From NCBI GenBank assembly GCA_009720755.1, contig WNKV01000022.1, positions 37,278 to 101,277 of the forward strand: a DNA stretch of 64,000 nt, given 5' to 3'. The notes beneath the pieces were generated by a model. That model was not told the DNA's origin and made no database searches. It saw only the letters and a list, made by a program, of their open reading frames with translations. Of this stretch, positions 63,794 through 64,000 are shown piece by piece. Every line of letters begins with the position of its first letter. The first letter of the stretch is position 1. Made by a program: the position numbers and the translations under genes. Source of the DNA: Rhodoplanes serenus (GTDB lineage Bacteria > Pseudomonadota > Alphaproteobacteria > Rhizobiales > Xanthobacteraceae).

Positions 63794-63819
63794 ACCTCTC
63801 CCCGCAGGCGGGGAGAGGT
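63794..63819. repeat. 26-bp palindromic repeat, second copy
   Basis: ACCTCTCCCCGC-AG-GCGGGGAGAGGT, the reverse orientation of the element at 60674. It lies 77 bp upstream of azlC, with no other feature nearby. Confidence 0.75.
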
Positions 63820-63894
63820 CGACGGCTGCGCGCATCAGCGCAGTCGTCGGGTGAGGGGGCGTCGCCGCGAGTCGGTGACTCTCGGCGTCGAGTA

Positions 63895-64000
<106 letters not shown>

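Overview
The window looks like one end of a contig from a very GC-rich alphaproteobacterium, most likely of the Hyphomicrobiales (Xanthobacteraceae/Nitrobacteraceae type). Four things point there: the P-II/AmtB cluster, whose AmtB carries an alanine-rich insert; the 1600-residue NAD-glutamate dehydrogenase; the cell-cycle regulator TrcR (DUF1013); and dispersed palindromic repeats of a kind common between genes in that order. The genus cannot be resolved. The right-hand end (about 63895 onward) is poly-G and low-complexity sequence that looks like a sequencing or assembly artefact.

Layout. 1-2285 (minus): two P-II genes and amtB, with a near-consensus sigma-54 site. 2524-9718: tesB, a UbiH-type hydroxylase, a polytopic membrane protein, a GST, and the set Trm112 / LON-domain / CnoX-type thioredoxin / prolyl-tRNA editing protein. 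9932-10637: tRNA-Gly, a possible small gene and a MITE-like element abutting the ggt stop codon. 10637-19020: ggt, an AhpD-like protein, NAD-GDH and a radical SAM protein. 19157-23321 (minus): an NMT1/TauT-type ABC transporter with a purine/pterin-deaminase-like amidohydrolase, then a LysR regulator divergent from a tautomerase. 25274-35609: two RND efflux systems, one with a TetR gene at its 3' end and a palindromic operator at its 5' end, the other divergent from soxR with a clear SoxR box between them. 35691-44679: class I lysyl-tRNA synthetase, a solute-binding protein, a GT2 glycosyltransferase, a small membrane protein, a GNAT acetyltransferase, a glutathionyl-hydroquinone reductase, a NUDIX protein and a PAS-LuxR regulator behind an AT-rich stretch. 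44721-48287: trcR, then ispH, thrB and rnhA. 48344-55131: a small gene whose ribosome binding site lies inside a hairpin, tRNA-Arg, an orphan histidine kinase, rpmH-rnpA-yidC, yihA and a DUF423 gene. 55249-63717: a lone molybdenum-hydroxylase large subunit, uppP, a GST, queG, an epimerase-like gene, mepA and azlCD.

The genes group loosely by theme: nitrogen and glutamate (glnK, amtB, GDH, ggt), thiol and redox defence (several GST-type proteins, AhpD-like, CnoX, SoxR and its pump), and core cell functions (tRNA synthetase, RNase P, YidC, UppP, MepA, QueG). I found no CRISPR array, prophage, integron or toxin-antitoxin pair, and no clearly new multi-gene system. The items most worth a second look are the 331-333 bp MITE-like element, the hairpin that buries a strong ribosome binding site, the SoxR-box/efflux divergon, the repeat family that supplies stop codons to two unrelated genes, the amidohydrolase-transporter operon and a queG gene without a standard start codon.
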